A stretch of 64,000 bases of DNA from Ischnura elegans (GCF_921293095.1 NC_060254.1:113236917-113300916), one strand, 5' to 3'. Shown: positions 1 through 10,615, counted from the first letter of the stretch. Numbers and translations: made by a program. The notes: a model not told the origin generated them from the sequence alone.

Positions 1-775
1 GTATATAGAGAACTAGCTTCAGAAATTGCCCCCTACTTGCAAAAAATATTCAGTAAATCCATCAAGCAACACGAAGTACCTAATGACTGGAAAATCGCTA
101 ATGTAACGCCAGTATTCAAAAGTGGAGACAAGGAAAAGCCATCTAATTACAGGCCGATATCTTTAACGTCCATCTCATGCAAAGTCCTTGAACACATCGT
201 AGTCAGCTCGGTAATGAAACACCTAGACGCGCAAAACTTATTAATGGGAACTCAGCATGGATTCAGGAAAAGTAGATCGTGCGAAACTCAGTTAGCGCTT
301 TTCGCCCACGATATTTTAGTCTCCGGAGAAGACAACATTCCAGTAGACGCGATTTTTCTTGATATCAAAAAGGCATTTGATAAACTACCCCACGGAAAGT
401 TAATAATAAAATTGAAATCTTATGGTCTAGACGAAGATGTCATTTCCTGGATAAGAGAATTTTTGAGCGACCGCGTCCAAAGAGTAGTATTAGACGGTGC
501 AGTCTCCAATGAGGTTAGAGTCACTTCTGGCGTCCCTCTCAGAGTAGTGTCATCCGCCCACTCCTATTCCTTCTTTATATAATCGACATGGGCAAAGTAG
601 TACACAGTAGGTAACGATTATTTGCAGACGACGCTGTAGTTTACAGAGAAATCCGTTCCAGCAAAGACATAGATGAACTAACGAATGACCTTGCTGCTAT
701 CCAAGCGTGGTGCGACGCTTGGCAGTTAGAATTAAATTTGAAAAAATGCGTTCGTAATGAGTTTTACAGAGGTTA
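1..775 (+). pseudogene. Non-LTR retrotransposon reverse transcriptase fragment
   Basis: This is the central reverse transcriptase part of a jockey/CR1-type non-LTR element, truncated at both ends. Readable landmarks are NYRPISLTSISCKVLEHI, the HGFRKSRSCETQLALF block, and FLDIKKAFDKLPH, the catalytic motif-A region. The frame breaks near 540, where the SGVPQGS motif is damaged by a small deletion; the FADDAVVYREI catalytic block can still be read near 620-650 in a shifted frame. The copy stops abruptly near 775 and runs into the 3' end of a second copy on the opposite strand. The same family recurs at 22.2, 48.9 and 50.9 kb. It is not functional. Confidence 0.85.
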
Positions 776-922
776 GTTGGCTACACCACAAGTCATGTAA
801 TCTATTTATGAGTTCTATCGCCTACGTTATAATCTGTTATTGATCGTGGAAAAAAGACATTCTGAACCTGTCTGTTCTACAATCTATCTCTCTTATTTTA
901 TTTATATGATCTGACCTTCCGT
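776..922 (-). mobile_element. 3' end of minus-strand non-LTR retrotransposon, left part
   Basis: This stretch is the reverse complement of the non-LTR 3' end seen at about 22600-22760. It ends in TTCCGT exactly where element A begins, and the retrotransposon resumes with GTAGTATGTTGG at 19428. The intact 22.2-kb copy has the two halves joined, so 776-922 and 19428-20000 are one retrotransposon split by an 18.5-kb insertion. Confidence 0.85.
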
Positions 923-2752
923 CCCCAACAGCACACATTTGGATATACATAATGTATTTATATTGTATTTTCATGGGTCACATACATATTTATTTTTGTT
1001 ATGTATAACATGTGTAATACATATGTATTATTGGATGTATTTCCTTTGTATTCATACATATGTAAAAGTGGTACGTGTTACACGATAAATACGTTTGTAT
1101 TTTTGAAATTTGAATACTTATGTAAATGTGGTCAAAAATACAAATGTAAATATCGTGTAACACTTGCTACTTTTACATATGTATGAATACAGAGGAAATA
1201 CATATGTAAATGTGGTCAAAAATACGCAAAATATACATTATGTATATTTCCTGTAATTTTTGAGAGGTGGATTTTCGTGGCGTCTAGTGAAATGTTCAGA
1301 AACATTTCTGCAGAAATAATATGTTCACTGCAAACGCCAGATTTCCTCATTTCAATGATCATTCATCCATTCGAATTTATACCTAGGAAGCTTAAAAATA
1401 AATCATATACTGATCGATGTGAGCAAGGGTAGTATGGCGACCATATTTATGTTAATTTGTAAATGCACGCGAAATACAGACGTATTACATATGTAAAATT
1501 CAGTTTCCATCCGCGAAATATACACATGGAAAATGGTTCACAATACATGAAAAATACAAAAAATAGTTCTTGCACAGCGTAAAAGTAAAAGCGAAGTTTA
1601 ATTTTTTAAACAATATTTTAAATTAACTGTTTAAACAAAAAAATTAAATTCTCAATTCTGTCGCAACAAGCTAGGGAAGTGAGTGGGAGTGATAAACTCG
1701 TTAACAGTTAGCTCGGCATTTCGTTCGAGACTACGAGAACGTCAAGAACGTGCTGTAGGCTCAGAGTAAGGATTGGGGCTGTAGGAGGAACTCCGGCTAC
1801 TGATGTATAGTTAATTTTATATTTGTAAGTATTATTATACGTATTGGAAGAATTGACATAGTGTTTTAATCCTCGATAACCGGTGCTTGTGGATGGTGTG
1901 CTCAACCCGAAGCTATGTTTTGCTGGAAATGTACTTCAATCCCGCACGTTATTGCGATTCGTGCAAGCCAGCTCCAACAGTTTCCTTTCACTGGATAATT
2001 AAGGTAAGGTATGATTTATCTTTTATTATATTGTACGCATACATAGACTACATTAATTATGTTATTTGAGTATATTTGGATACAACTATTACATTGACCA
2101 CATTGCGCCAATAGAGGTAATTATTTTGTTTATGTTTGGCTATTGTTTTCCTTTTTTGTTGAGTTATGTATCGAGGAGACTGGTGTCCATTGAAGTTATA
2201 TGGTAAAACATAGTAATGCCAATCTTGTACGTATAAATTAATAGATTATGCGTCGTATAGTAATTCCGTGCTTCGCGGCTGAAGTTACATTTTTTCTTCT
2301 CTTAATTAAGAGCAGAAAAAATTGTTTAAAGGAATGTTTTCGTTCAAGTGTAAGTTGTTTTATCGCTGTTTATTACCACAGCCTACTGTATTGTAGTTCT
2401 TGTATTCCTAGTTATCCTATGCTTTAGTCATAACATCTTTGACCTTAGACTTATCAGCGTAGCCTTGTCACTAATAGATTCCTCGAGGTTCCGACCGGTT
2501 TTGCCCGCTACTTCTAATTATTTAACGAGCAAGAAGTATTGGTCGTGTAATATCGGTTCCCTTAAAGCAAAATGTAATATTTCTTTCATCTTGAAATGCA
2601 GTCAAATCAAGGTGCATTTCGTCATTATTATTAACACAAGATAAATACGTAATTGTCATGCGAAAGTTTGTCATTATATGTAAGAAAGAGGTGCGTATGG
2701 GCCAAATTAATTAATTATTATTTTATTTTCATGCTCTTTCGCGCATACCCAG

Positions 2753-2854
2753 GAGGCGACGATGTAAATAGCTTGGCCTGGACAAGAGGAGAATGGATTA
2801 CGGAAAAGACGACGAAGCAAAGCCAGAAGACCAGGTGGAATTGTTAATACCAAG
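2753..2854 (+). other. Candidate internal exon of a small spliced ORF in element A
   Basis: The segment is bounded by an acceptor (CATACCCAG) and a donor (AG/GTAAGG). An ATG at 2793 opens 20 codons plus two bases; the reading frame continues in the candidate 3' exon at 18723. Copy B has the equivalent exon at 26992-27093 with ATG at 27032 and the same splice phase. The predicted peptide begins MDYGKDDEAKPE. In copy A the Polinton lies inside the intron. Whether it is transcribed is unknown. Confidence 0.35.
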
Positions 2855-3047
2855 GTAAGGTTTGAGGGAAAAATTTTTTTTTATCCATGATGGAGAGGTT
2901 TCTTAAAGTTAAGCCTGAAATTATCGGTTATGTATGAAATTTATTTGTTTGAAAATTTGATATCACAAGTTTATATTTTTTCTGTGTGAATCATCCGATA
3001 CTAAATCATGGTACTAATAAATTAGTATAATGTACTAAATAAGCATA

Positions 3048-3053
3048 CCAATG
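3048..3053. repeat. Polinton target-site duplication, left (CCAATG)
   Basis: CCAATG occurs immediately before the first base of the Polinton and again at 18337-18342 immediately after its last base. Copy B of the host repeat has one CCAATG at 27283-27288 with matching flanks, showing the uninterrupted site. Confidence 0.97.
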
Positions 3054-3216
3054 AGTAGTGGGGATTTGGCGAGTCTGGCGCATGACGTCACAACGTCCCC
3101 TTTCATTCCCAGTGCATTCCAGACACGTGCCGCACCCATAGCTTCTCCCACTCGAGTTGGATATGTTCCCATTAGCAGTTACCAAGGTCTAAACACGTGC
3201 GGTTGCAACGTGAATC
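3054..3216 (+). repeat. Polinton left terminal inverted repeat
   Basis: It matches the reverse complement of 18172-18336. The inner block of about 120 bp is almost identical between ends, whereas the outermost 40 bp are less alike. The repeat holds two ACACGTGC E-box-type motifs. The left copy alone has a TGACGTCA palindrome at about 3083-3090. Confidence 0.95.
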
Positions 3217-3581
3217 GTATTTCCCCGTCTCGGCATCGGAAATAACCGAAAAAACACCTCTAACTTCTTTGTTATTGAACATTTTTGAAAATAAATGCTT
3301 TTAAGTGAAAGAGCAAGTAATTACCAGTAAAAAATATCTCTTACACTTTTTCGATACAAGTCATAGTTATGAAGATAAATAGTATCTTGTCTTATAAACA
3401 ATTGTTGATTATTAAAAATCGCAATAACTTTGTTAATATTTATGCTATGATTTCCATTCAAATTCCTATCATCATCAAATTTAATCTAGAATACTTAAGC
3501 ATTTCCAAAAATTTGTCACCACAGCGATAAATACTCATTTTCAGAACCCTCCTCAAAAACTGCACATATTGTCTATGGGAT

Positions 3582-3711
3582 GAGGCAAGGCTATAAGTGA
3601 AAGGCGTTTCCAAGCGATCTAAGTGGGATGGGTAGGTTACGCCTAGGAGGCAAGGCTATAAGTGAAAGTCGTTTCCAAGCGATCCAAGTGGGATGGGTAG
3701 GTTACGCCTAG
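3582..3711 (+). repeat. Two tandem copies of a 65-bp repeat upstream of the polymerase promoter
   Basis: GAGGCAAGGCTATAAGTGAA starts at 3582 and again at 3647, each copy ending GGTTACGCCTAG. The two differ at very few positions. They lie just upstream of the TATA box at 3743, so they may be promoter-proximal elements. Confidence 0.85.
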
Positions 3712-3742
3712 ATTTGCCCCTTCCACGGTACCTTCTAAGCAG

Positions 3743-3775
3743 TATATAAGGCCGTGAAGTCTCTGTGAAAATCAC
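3743..3775 (+). promoter_or_regulatory. TATA-box promoter for the Polinton rightward genes
   Basis: TATATAAG at 3743-3750 is followed about 30 bp later by a TCACC initiator-like site near 3773. Downstream, a leader exon ends at a donor (TTTAAG/GTAAAT, near 3929). Acceptors lie near 5514 and at 5943, just before the polymerase ATG. This arrangement fits a spliced 5' leader. The exact start site is inferred. Confidence 0.6.
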
Positions 3776-3928
3776 CAGCGGTCTCAGAACTAGTCTGATT
3801 CCATCGGTCCAACTGAATCATCGCGTAGGTCTTCAAGAAGTGAATTCTGCATGAATTCTGTATGAGTTCTGCATGAATTCCAGAAGAATCATCAGAGACT
3901 CGGACGCCGAAGGAGTTTGCCGCTTTAA

Positions 3929-5943
3929 GGTAAATATGATCCGTAAAACTGAGTTTTTCGGATTTTTTTCTATTTTTTATATTGCTTCTGGAACCGAGAA
4001 AATTCATGAGCACGTTATGCTCAATACCCCCCTTCGACTCCCGGTCAAAAAACAGGATGAAATTTTTTAAGTATCCTAGGATACTAAGGGTATGGTAGAA
4101 ATCCTGGTCCTAGTACTCTCGTTTTCTCCTCTAAAATTCGGGGAGATTAGTTAAGGAATAATTCCGTTTGAAAAATTTTGATAGAGCAAATATTTTAGAT
4201 TCGGTGGGCCAATATATGAATGATGGTATTAGGAGAATATAGGTTAGTAGCAGGTATCTTTGTAAGAAAATCTTTAATAACTCCCTTATTTGAACAAATA
4301 GGACCATAGTTTAAATTTGAATGTTGATGAGTAAGTGACAACTCATCTTTTTTGTGTAAAAGAAATCATCTCACTTCAAGGGCGTGGCCCCTATACTCTG
4401 GAGATACTTCCTGCGATTGTCTATAACTCCCTTATTTGAACAAATAGGACCATAGTTTAAATTTGAATGTTGATGAGTAGGTGACCACTCATCTTTTGTA
4501 TGTAAAAGAAATCACCTCACTCCAAGGGCGTGGCCCCTATACTCTGGAGATAATTCCTGCGATGGTCTATAACTCCCTTAATTGAACGAATAGGACCATA
4601 GTTTAAATTTGAATGTTGATGAGTAGGTGACCACTCATCTTTTGTATGTAAAAGAAATCACCTCACTCCAAGGGCGTGGCCCCTATACTCTGGAGATAAT
4701 TCCTGCGATGGTCTATAACTCCCTTAATTGAACGAATAGGACCATAGTTTAAATTTGAATGTTGATGAGTAAGTGACAACTCATCTTTTTTGTGTAAAGG
4801 AAATCATCTCACTCCAAGGGCGTGGCCCCTATACTCTGGAGATAATTCCTGCGATGGTCTATAACTCCCTTAATTGAACGAATAGGACCATAGTTTAAAT
4901 TTGAATGTTGATGAGTAAGTGACAACTCATCTTTTTTGTGTAAAAGAAATCACCTCACTCCAAGGGCGTGGCCCCTATACTCGGGAGATAATTCCTGCTA
5001 TGGTCTATAACTCCCTTATTTAGACAAATAGGACCATAGTTTAAATTTGAATGTTGATGAGTAAGTGTCCACTCATCTTTTGTACGCAAAAGAAATCACC
5101 TCACTCCAAGGGCGTGACCCCTTTACTCTGGAGATAATTCCTGCGATGGTCTATAACTCCCTTATTTGAACAAATAGGACCATAGTTTAAATTTGAATGT
5201 TGATGAGTAAGTGTCCACTGATCTTTTGTATGCAAAAGAAATCACCTCAGTCCAAGGATGTGACCCCTTTACTCTGGAGATAATTCCTGCGGTGGTCTAT
5301 AACTCCCTTATTTGTGGATTTCTTACCCTATTTGGGGTGAAAGGAAATAGGGAACGACTTTGCTATCCACCCGAAGAGAATTGAGCTAGGTATTTGCCAC
5401 ACTGATGGCGTCATTCAGTAGCAGCTTTGCGCATTCCTTACCTTATTTAGGTGTAAGGAAATGCATAACTTTGTCATCTATCCGTGAGGATTGACCTCGG
5501 TTTTTTTCCACTTAGTTGGAATACCTCTGCAGCTGACATCATACAGTCTTCTCAACCCACTTGGCAGCCATCCGCTGAAGAGTAGGAGGAGAAGATTTTC
5601 TATTAAAAATACCGATCGAAGACGGAAACTTTCATTGCAATCTCGTCATTTGATCCGAGAACTTCCTCTTGGTGACTACTCCTCAAAGACAACGTCATCT
5701 GCTCTCTACGAAGACAACGTCATCGTATCTACATCTTGGTAAGTCCAACTTTTTAGCCATATTCCAAGTTCCCGACTTAAAATAACAGCTTGAGGAAGTT
5801 ATCATCGCAGAAAAAACTAACATTTGATTTAAATTGAGATTTGAAGTAGATGGTACGCGTTACGAGGTTAGAATCGAACGTTTTTATGATCCTACAATTG
5901 ATCCAAGACGAAGAATGAGATAAACTTTTCTCTATTTTTTCAG
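3929..5943 (+). other. Predicted leader intron(s) of the polymerase transcript
   Basis: A donor AAG/GTAAAT lies at about 3928/3929. A T-rich acceptor TTTTTTCAG ends at 5943, 16 bases before the polymerase ATG. An optional middle exon, about 5515-5740, has an acceptor in TTTTCCACTTAG and a donor CTTG/GTAAGT. Neither candidate exon continues a long reading frame into the polymerase, so both are taken as untranslated leader. The intron holds the 146-bp array. Confidence 0.45.
4277..5318 (+). repeat. Minisatellite: seven tandem 146-bp units plus a partial unit
   Basis: ATAACTCCCTT recurs at 4277, 4423, 4569, 4715, 4861, 5007, 5153 and 5299, a constant 146-bp period. Each unit has GACCATAGTTTAAATTTGAA, a GATGAGT/ACTCATC hairpin with an 8-base loop, and the GGGCGTGGCCCC palindrome-like block, altered to GTGACCCC in the last units. 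Base changes exist between units, but not one insertion or deletion alters the period. Confidence 0.95.
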
Positions 5944-5959
5944 ATTTCTCACATTAATC

Positions 5960-8900
5960 ATGACATCCATTACAGACATCATTTTTAACTTTAAAAACAA
6001 TGCATACACAACTAAAGAGGATCTTGAACAGGCTTTAGCGTGCATTTACAGAAAAGTAGCTTTTGAAAACGAAAGCATTGATGACATGGAAACATATCAT
6101 GAAATGAAAGATGCATTAGATAAGGCACATGGTAGAAAATTTTGCTCTTACTGCGAAATCTTCTATAACATTGATGAGGCTATGCCACATGAGAATACCA
6201 ATGCACACCGGATGAAAATTAACGAGCAAATAGGGAGAGGGTTCAATGAAATTGAATCGGCAATTAGATCCAGGCTTAAAACCTTTTGGATAACTCCCGA
6301 GGGGGATGCTCAGGACGTCGTAACTTTTCTCGATGGAATAAAAAATCTAGTGATTGATAAAATTAGAGAGCAAATAAGGACGAACAGAAGTATAAAGTTC
6401 AACCTTGTATTGATTTGCAAATTTCGAAAAGGAGAACACGAGGAGCTAGATACTTCATTTAAAACTAGTAACCACCGTGTCCTACTTGTTGATCAGTTAA
6501 ATGAGATTGTGGACGAGAAATTTTCTAAACTTTTAAAAGAAAAGTCCGAGTTTCAAGCAAAGGGGTCAGGATGGACTTTGGGTGAAGTTGTAGGTTTAGA
6601 GCTCCGCATTAACAAATACACCCCCCTTCGAGGTTCAACGTATATAGATTTGCCACGAAAGATAAAAAATACCAAAGCAGTTATAAACGCGGAAAATGAA
6701 GACCAGTTTTGTTTCAAGTATGCGATATGGGCAAAAAATATCGATAAAGACCCCCAGAGAGTTTCAAAGTATAATACTAATATATTTCATGAAAGTTACC
6801 ATTGGGAATGTGTCGATTACCCGGTCGATCTGAAGGATATCCCCAAATTCGAGCGCTCCAATAACATTTCAATTAATGTGTTTGGACTAGATGATAAAAA
6901 CAATGTGTATCCTATAAAAATTGTAGATTATGAGCTTGAGGATCATCGCGACCTCCTCTACATTACCAACGAAACAACTGCTCACTATTGCTGGATAAAG
7001 AATTTTGAAAGACTCGTGCGCTCCCAAATTACTAGACATAAAACTAGAATTTTTATTTGTAAACGGTGTCTAACTTATTACCATGACGTAGAAAAACTCG
7101 AATCTCACAAAGACTTATGTAGAGGAACGGGGACACCAAGTAAAATAGTGCTACCAGACGAGGACAATAAATTATTGAAATTTACCAACATTAATCGCAC
7201 TTTCCGTGTACCTTACGTGATATATGCCGATTTTGAATGTCTACTGAAAAATGTAAACACATGCGAACCGTGTTCTAATACTTCGTTCACTAACATCATA
7301 CAGAAGCATGAGCCATTCAGCTTTTGTTATATCATGATGACTCCAAACGGATGCGAGGAGCCAGTATTGTATCGAGGGCCTAATGCAGCACGTGTTTTTA
7401 TTGACAGTATAAAAGATGAAGCCCAGAAGGTTTTCAAGTTGTACAAAAATACTATTCCTATAACACCACTCACAGAGGAAAAAGAGAGCGCTTTCCAAAA
7501 CGCATCGACGTGCCACATTTGTGGGAATGAGTTGAACGAGGATAGGGTTAGGGATCACGATCACCTGACGGGACAGTATCGAGGTCCAGCTCATTCCTTT
7601 TGCAATGTGCAGTATAAGATGCCTCAATTTCTTCCAATTTTTATTCATAACCTGTCCGCGTATGATGGTCATTTCATTGTACGAGAGCTAGACTATGATG
7701 AGAGGGAAATATTCATTATTCCAAATTCTGAAGAAAAATATATCACTTTTTCCAAGTCTATAGAGGATAATTTCAAAATTCGTTTTGTCGATACCTTTCG
7801 ATTTATGCCCGCTTCTCTTGCTTCTCTAGTCTCGAACCTGACTAAATTTAAATATACCACAGAAATTTTTGGTGACAAGACGCGACTAGTTACACGAAAG
7901 GGGGTTTATCCCTATGATTACACTGATTCGTTGAATAAGCTCGATGAAACCTTGCTCCCGGACAAGGATAATTTTTACAACAGATTGAACGACGAGCATG
8001 TGTCAGACGAAGATTATGGTCACGCTTTGAACGTATGGTCTTCGTTTGGATGTGAGACACTCGGTGATTACAGTGATGTTTATTTGAAAAGTGACGTCAC
8101 TCTTCTCGCCGATGTTTTTGAGAACTTTCGTGACGTGTGCTACGGAGCCTACAAGTTAGATCCGGCGTGGTATTACACTGCACCAGGTTTAACATTTGAT
8201 GCAATGCTTAAGTACACTGACATAGAATTAGAGCTTTTGACTGATTACGATATGATACTCATGATCGAAAACGGAATTCGCGGAGGAATTTCACAGTGTT
8301 GTAAAAGATACTGTGAATCGAACAATAAGTACATGTCAGGTTATGACCCAGGTAAAGATTCGATATTTTTAACCTATCTTGACGCGAATAATCTCTACGG
8401 ATGGGCACTCTCCAGACCCCTTCCTTACGGTGAATTTCGGTGGTTAAAACAGGAGGAAATTGACGATTTTAGCGTGGAAAATGTTCCCGATGACAGTGAA
8501 ACTGGATACATTCTCGAAGTTGATCTTGAGTACCCACATTGGCTGCACGATACGCATTCAGATTTCCCTCTTTGCCCGGAAAACAAGACACCACCTAACG
8601 GTAAACATGAAAAACTTTTGACCACCCTCGAAAATAAAAGTAAATATGTAATTCATTACATGAACCTGAAACAGGCATTAGAATTAGGCATCATACTCAA
8701 AAAAGTGCACAGAGTTATCGAGTTCAAACAGTCTTCGTGGTTAAAGACCTATATTGACCTAAATACAGATCGTCGAAAAGTTGCTAAAAATGAATTTGAG
8801 AAGGACTTTTACAAGCTCATGAATAACGCCGTATTTGGCAAGACAATGGAGAATGTAAGGAAACGGATGAATATGCAATTAGTGACAAGCGAAAAAAGAC

Positions 8901-9622
8901 TTCAAAAATTAATCAATAAATCGACATTTTTGGATAGGACAATTTTCAACGAGTCTTTAGTAGCCGTTCACATGCGGAAAGCCACCATCAAAATGGTTAA
9001 GCCAATATACATTGGTTTCTGCGTTCTCGATCTCAGTAAAACTCTAATGTACGACTTTCATTACCGCACCATGCTGCCCAAGTACCAAAATAAATTGTCA
9101 CTCGCCTACACACACACTGACAGCTTCATGTATGAGATTAGAACGGATGATGTATACAGAGATATGCTAGAATACCTAGATGCATTCGACACCTCGAATT
9201 ATCCAAAAGAACATCCGTGTTATTCTGAAAAAAACAAGAAGGTCATTGGAAAGTTCAAAGACGAGTGCGATGGTCTCATTATGACGGCTTTCGTTGGATT
9301 AAGAAGCAAATTGTACTCATTCAAGATGGAATCGGGTAAAGAAAAAAAGAAGGCAAAGGGGATAACGAAATCTGTGAAGGAAAAATGCCTAAAATTTGGT
9401 GATTATATTAATTGTTTAAGAGAGAACTCGACGCAATTTCGAAAGATGAACGTAATCCGTAGCAAAATGCACGAGTTATACACTGTTAAAATAAATAAGG
9501 TGACACTAAATGCATCCGATGATAAACGATATATTTGCGAGGATGGAATGAATACGCTTGCTTGGGGACATTACAAAATTCCACGGAAACGTACACATGA
9601 TCAGGCATTTGGTAATGATTGA
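5960..9622 (+). CDS. Protein-primed family B DNA polymerase (Polinton pPolB), motif C mutated
   Basis: This 1220-residue protein would replicate the element from its inverted-repeat ends using a protein primer. The exonuclease domain shows YADFECLL (D424/E426), HNLSAYDGHF (about 563-572) and YLKSDVTLL (about 708). A CxxC/HDH endonuclease-VII-like zinc insertion (CHICGNELNEDRVRDHDHLT) begins at 518, as is common in animal Polintons. A Cys-Cys-His-Cys finger begins near 367. Polymerase motif A is LDANNLYGWAL (D808) and motif B is NNAVFGKTMEN (about 955). Motif C reads YTHTDS at 1050-1055 where the family has YxDTDS, so one of the two metal-binding aspartates is His1052. The frame is otherwise uninterrupted. 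The ATG at 5960 follows a good splice acceptor. The mutation suggests loss of polymerisation activity. Confidence 0.95.
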   Translation: MTSITDIIFNFKNNAYTTKEDLEQALACIYRKVAFENESIDDMETYHEMKDALDKAHGRKFCSYCEIFYNIDEAMPHENTNAHRMKINEQIGRGFNEIESAIRSRLKTFWITPEGDAQDVVTFLDGIKNLVIDKIREQIRTNRSIKFNLVLICKFRKGEHEELDTSFKTSNHRVLLVDQLNEIVDEKFSKLLKEKSEFQAKGSGWTLGEVVGLELRINKYTPLRGSTYIDLPRKIKNTKAVINAENEDQFCFKYAIWAKNIDKDPQRVSKYNTNIFHESYHWECVDYPVDLKDIPKFERSNNISINVFGLDDKNNVYPIKIVDYELEDHRDLLYITNETTAHYCWIKNFERLVRSQITRHKTRIFICKRCLTYYHDVEKLESHKDLCRGTGTPSKIVLPDEDNKLLKFTNINRTFRVPYVIYADFECLLKNVNTCEPCSNTSFTNIIQKHEPFSFCYIMMTPNGCEEPVLYRGPNAARVFIDSIKDEAQKVFKLYKNTIPITPLTEEKESAFQNASTCHICGNELNEDRVRDHDHLTGQYRGPAHSFCNVQYKMPQFLPIFIHNLSAYDGHFIVRELDYDEREIFIIPNSEEKYITFSKSIEDNFKIRFVDTFRFMPASLASLVSNLTKFKYTTEIFGDKTRLVTRKGVYPYDYTDSLNKLDETLLPDKDNFYNRLNDEHVSDEDYGHALNVWSSFGCETLGDYSDVYLKSDVTLLADVFENFRDVCYGAYKLDPAWYYTAPGLTFDAMLKYTDIELELLTDYDMILMIENGIRGGISQCCKRYCESNNKYMSGYDPGKDSIFLTYLDANNLYGWALSRPLPYGEFRWLKQEEIDDFSVENVPDDSETGYILEVDLEYPHWLHDTHSDFPLCPENKTPPNGKHEKLLTTLENKSKYVIHYMNLKQALELGIILKKVHRVIEFKQSSWLKTYIDLNTDRRKVAKNEFEKDFYKLMNNAVFGKTMENVRKRMNMQLVTSEKRLQKLINKSTFLDRTIFNESLVAVHMRKATIKMVKPIYIGFCVLDLSKTLMYDFHYRTMLPKYQNKLSLAYTHTDSFMYEIRTDDVYRDMLEYLDAFDTSNYPKEHPCYSEKNKKVIGKFKDECDGLIMTAFVGLRSKLYSFKMESGKEKKKAKGITKSVKEKCLKFGDYINCLRENSTQFRKMNVIRSKMHELYTVKINKVTLNASDDKRYICEDGMNTLAWGHYKIPRKRTHDQAFGND

Positions 9623-9669
9623 AATTGATAAAAACTAGTTTCATCGTAATCATAATTCCAGTGTTAATC

Positions 9670-10311
9670 ATGACGTTGGCCTGGAAACATCCTTTCACAT
9701 GCATCTGCGCGGGTCCGTCAGGTTGTGGAAAAACCACATTTGTCACGCAGTTTTTGGAAAAATTGGAATATATGATAGATAGTCCAATAGAGCAAGTGGT
9801 TTGGTGCTGTGCCCCAGGGAGTGAGCCTAACATACGAATACCAGTTGAATTTTACTCTGAAATACCTCCTTTCGAAGAATTTGGTGGTGTTCCTACTTTG
9901 TACGTTATAGATGATTTAATGAGTGAGGGAGCCTACAGCAAAGATGTTTGTAGATTATTCACCAGAGGTAGCCATCATTTTAACATTTCGGTGTTTTTGA
10001 TCACGCAGAATATTTTCTATCAAAGCCAGCAATCGAGAAACATATCATTGAATTCAAAGTATATTGTAGCGTTCAAAAATCCCAGAGATAAGTTACAATT
10101 TGGTCATTTAGCTAGGCAGGTCTATCCGGAAAAATCGGGGGAATTGGAGAGGGTATATAAACAGGTTACGCAAGAACCATTCGGTTATTTGGTTCTAGAT
10201 CTTGGTCAGGATACGGACGAGAGATTCCGCTTTAGAACCAAAATTTTTCCCCAAGACGGGGCCACTGTCATTTACATGCCCCAACGCGATGAAAAGGTTG
10301 AAGAACAATAA
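9670..10311 (+). CDS. FtsK/HerA-type DNA-packaging ATPase
   Basis: This 213-residue P-loop ATPase is expected to pump the genome into capsids. Walker A is GPSGCGKTT at residues 15-23, and Walker B is the hydrophobic run TLYVIDDL ending in D81/D82. A downstream LITQN sensor-like motif is typical of the A32-like family. I place the start at the ATG 48 bases after the polymerase stop, because it puts the P-loop close to the N terminus as in the family; the frame has no earlier ATG, only an upstream TTG. Its 3' end overlaps the next gene by 23 bases. Confidence 0.93.
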   Translation: MTLAWKHPFTCICAGPSGCGKTTFVTQFLEKLEYMIDSPIEQVVWCCAPGSEPNIRIPVEFYSEIPPFEEFGGVPTLYVIDDLMSEGAYSKDVCRLFTRGSHHFNISVFLITQNIFYQSQQSRNISLNSKYIVAFKNPRDKLQFGHLARQVYPEKSGELERVYKQVTQEPFGYLVLDLGQDTDERFRFRTKIFPQDGATVIYMPQRDEKVEEQ

Positions 10312-10615
10312 ACACTTGCTCCACGTCCTAAAATCTGCAAAGCCTAAATTACGTACTGCCATATTGAATAGCTCGGACGAGGAGTTGATTAAAACAATTT
10401 GCGATTGTTGCCTCAATACTCTAAACGGAAATCATAAGATCGATAGGCGATTGAAACGAAAATTATCCAAGCATCGTAACACACTGAGAAAGTTGGCTGA
10501 ACGGAGGACGAGTGTAAAAAGAAAACGAGCGCTTCTCGTACAAAAAGGTGGCTTTTTGCCATTACTACTGGGTTCGATTTTAAGCGGTGTGATCGGTAGC
10601 CTGCTGGGAAAATGA
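10289..10615 (+). CDS. Small basic Polinton protein with hydrophobic C terminus
   Basis: This 108-residue protein is Lys/Arg-rich, contains an ICDCCLNTLNG segment, and ends in QKGGFLPLLLGSILSGVIG, a hydrophobic, possibly membrane-active tail. The same architecture (basic body, CxxN motif, QxGGFLxPLL tail) is common beside Polinton ATPase and capsid genes, but its role is not established. A core or virion-membrane role is an inference. It starts inside the ATPase 3' end in another frame and its stop overlaps the next ATG (ATGA). Confidence 0.75.
   Translation: MKRLKNNKHLLHVLKSAKPKLRTAILNSSDEELIKTICDCCLNTLNGNHKIDRRLKRKLSKHRNTLRKLAERRTSVKRKRALLVQKGGFLPLLLGSILSGVIGSLLGK

Noticed and set aside
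4277-5318. Possible CRISPR-like array because of regular spacing
   Set aside because: The whole 146-bp unit is repeated with no unique spacers and lies in a eukaryotic Polinton, so it is a minisatellite.
5491-5742. 83-codon open frame upstream of the polymerase
   Set aside because: It ends at a donor site and has no in-frame ATG with family resemblance; a leader exon explains it better than a gene.
7241-7672. 143-codon minus-strand frame inside the polymerase gene
   Set aside because: It is the antisense shadow of a strongly supported coding region, with no protein pattern of its own.
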